Positions 63,354-64,000 of a stretch of 64,000 bases of DNA are shown in pieces. Position numbers and translations under genes: made by a program. Each line of letters starts with the position of its first letter. Position 1 is the first letter of the stretch. Source of the stretch: Deltaproteobacteria bacterium (GTDB lineage Bacteria > Myxococcota_A > Polyangia > HGW-17 > SLPX01); contig JAGGXR010000028.1 of the NCBI GenBank assembly GCA_021162935.1, forward strand, positions 1-64,000, in the 5' to 3' direction. The notes under the pieces are model-generated. The model searched no databases and was not told the DNA's origin. It saw only the letters and a list, made by a program, of their open reading frames with translations.

Positions 63354-64000
63354 TTATTGGGGTTGGCCCTGGCGCAGGTAACTGCCGCGCCCCGTGGGCC
63401 AGGGCATGCAGTTGGTTTTCGATCCTGGGACGTCCCAGATTTGGACGCCGCCGTCACCGCTTCCAAGCGTGTCCTTGAGTGAGATGATCAGTTCGAGTTG
63501 TCCGTCGCCGTCCAGGTCGGCGAGGGTCGGGGCGGACATGGATCCACGCCCGGCGATTTCGATCTTTTGGAGTTCCACGCCGTTGTTGTTCAGGATGATG
63601 AGATGCGCCGGGACGTCCGGTTCGCGTGGCTGGCCCGAGACGTAGGTGGTGAACAGGATCTCGGGAACGCCGTCGCCGTTGAGGTCGGCAATGAGCGCTT
63701 CACCGGCTCCAGTAAAGGGGGATTTTTGGCTCGAAAATGTGTAGCGCCACAGCCGCGTGCCATCGTGCGAGTACGCGTATAGGTTACCGTCGTAGGTGGG
63801 CGCCAGGATTTCCGGTTCGGGATCTTCGTTGATGTTGCCCACCGATGGGCTCGGCATGGTGTGGACGATGTTGGGACCGAAGTTCCCCGTGTAGTTGAGG
63901 GGCGGGTCCGAGTCCTTTGGATTGCCCCAGCCATCGGGTCGGGTCATGTCCGGGTTGAGCACCCAAAAGGTCACGCCTCGGTTCTCCGTGCTCGTGGTGT
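63354..64000 (-). CDS. FG-GAP/VCBS-type protein, C-terminal part only
   Basis: Open to the right edge; about 215 residues seen, N-terminus outside the window. Repeats of the propeller type include VGNINEDPEPEILAPTYDGN, IADLNGDGVPEILFTT and LADLDGDGQLELIIS. No membrane anchor in the visible part; the end is hydrophilic. Probably secreted or surface-bound. Confidence 0.8.
   Translation of the reverse strand, partial: TTSTENRGVTFWVLNPDMTRPDGWGNPKDSDPPLNYTGNFGPNIVHTMPSPSVGNINEDPEPEILAPTYDGNLYAYSHDGTRLWRYTFSSQKSPFTGAGEALIADLNGDGVPEILFTTYVSGQPREPDVPAHLIILNNNGVELQKIEIAGRGSMSAPTLADLDGDGQLELIISLKDTLGSGDGGVQIWDVPGSKTNCMPWPTGRGSYLRQGQPQ

Overview
The window is GC-rich chromosomal DNA that looks like it comes from the Myxococcota or another former deltaproteobacterial lineage. 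The evidence is indirect but consistent: exported proteins ending in a Cys-rich patch, a membrane helix and an Arg cluster (MYXO-CTERM-like); Asp-rich MopE-type cysteine motifs; RCC1 and FG-GAP lipoproteins; a Ser/Thr kinase and a second protein carrying PEGA domains; and a VIT-VWA protein with an AgmX/PglI-like tail. No tRNA, rRNA or CRISPR array was seen.

Layout. 1-3162: the end of a transposase-like gene, then a GT39/ArnT-type membrane glycosyltransferase. 3205-10492 (minus): Nudix protein, exported protein, S9 peptidase, beta-helix protein and RCC1 lipoprotein. 11282-17084 (plus): lipoprotein, Ser/Thr kinase and TPR-PEGA protein, read as one operon. Between the kinase and the PEGA gene lie five copies of a 41-bp unit, each carrying a ribosome binding site and a start codon. 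17824-21446: pyrR-pyrB-pyrC plus an unknown gene. 21692-25816: FG-GAP lipoprotein, zinc alcohol dehydrogenase and Mpg-type DNA glycosylase. 25887-31545 (minus): DUF2183/HAD-like protein, gpsA, plsB-like acyltransferase, ornithine-racemase-like PLP enzyme and GNAT acetyltransferase. 32063-33828: ruvX-mltG. 34041-40625: exported FecR protein with an Arg-rich heptad tail, trypsin-like protease and VIT-VWA protein. 40883-42423: a cassette of three small envelope genes between perfect 86-bp direct repeats. 42550-45938: ileS-lspA. 45982-52623 (minus): four overlapping genes for NuoN-, NuoM- and NuoL-like proteins and a further membrane protein, with no other complex I genes. 52851-55431: two exported lipoproteins. 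55553-63309 (minus): a surface glycan cluster (pyruvyl transferase, epimerase, two methyltransferases, radical SAM protein, GT4 glycosyltransferase, membrane sensor). 63354-64000: the end of an FG-GAP protein.

Two themes stand out. First, tandem DNA repeats of many unit sizes (13, 14, 15, 21, 24, 30 and 41 bp) sit at gene starts and ends across the window. The 41-bp array forms a chain of four 14-codon mini-ORFs, each ending on the ATG of the next, and leads into the PEGA gene. Second, in the NuoL- and NuoM-like proteins the conserved proton-channel Glu and Lys appear replaced, while the NuoN-like protein keeps them.
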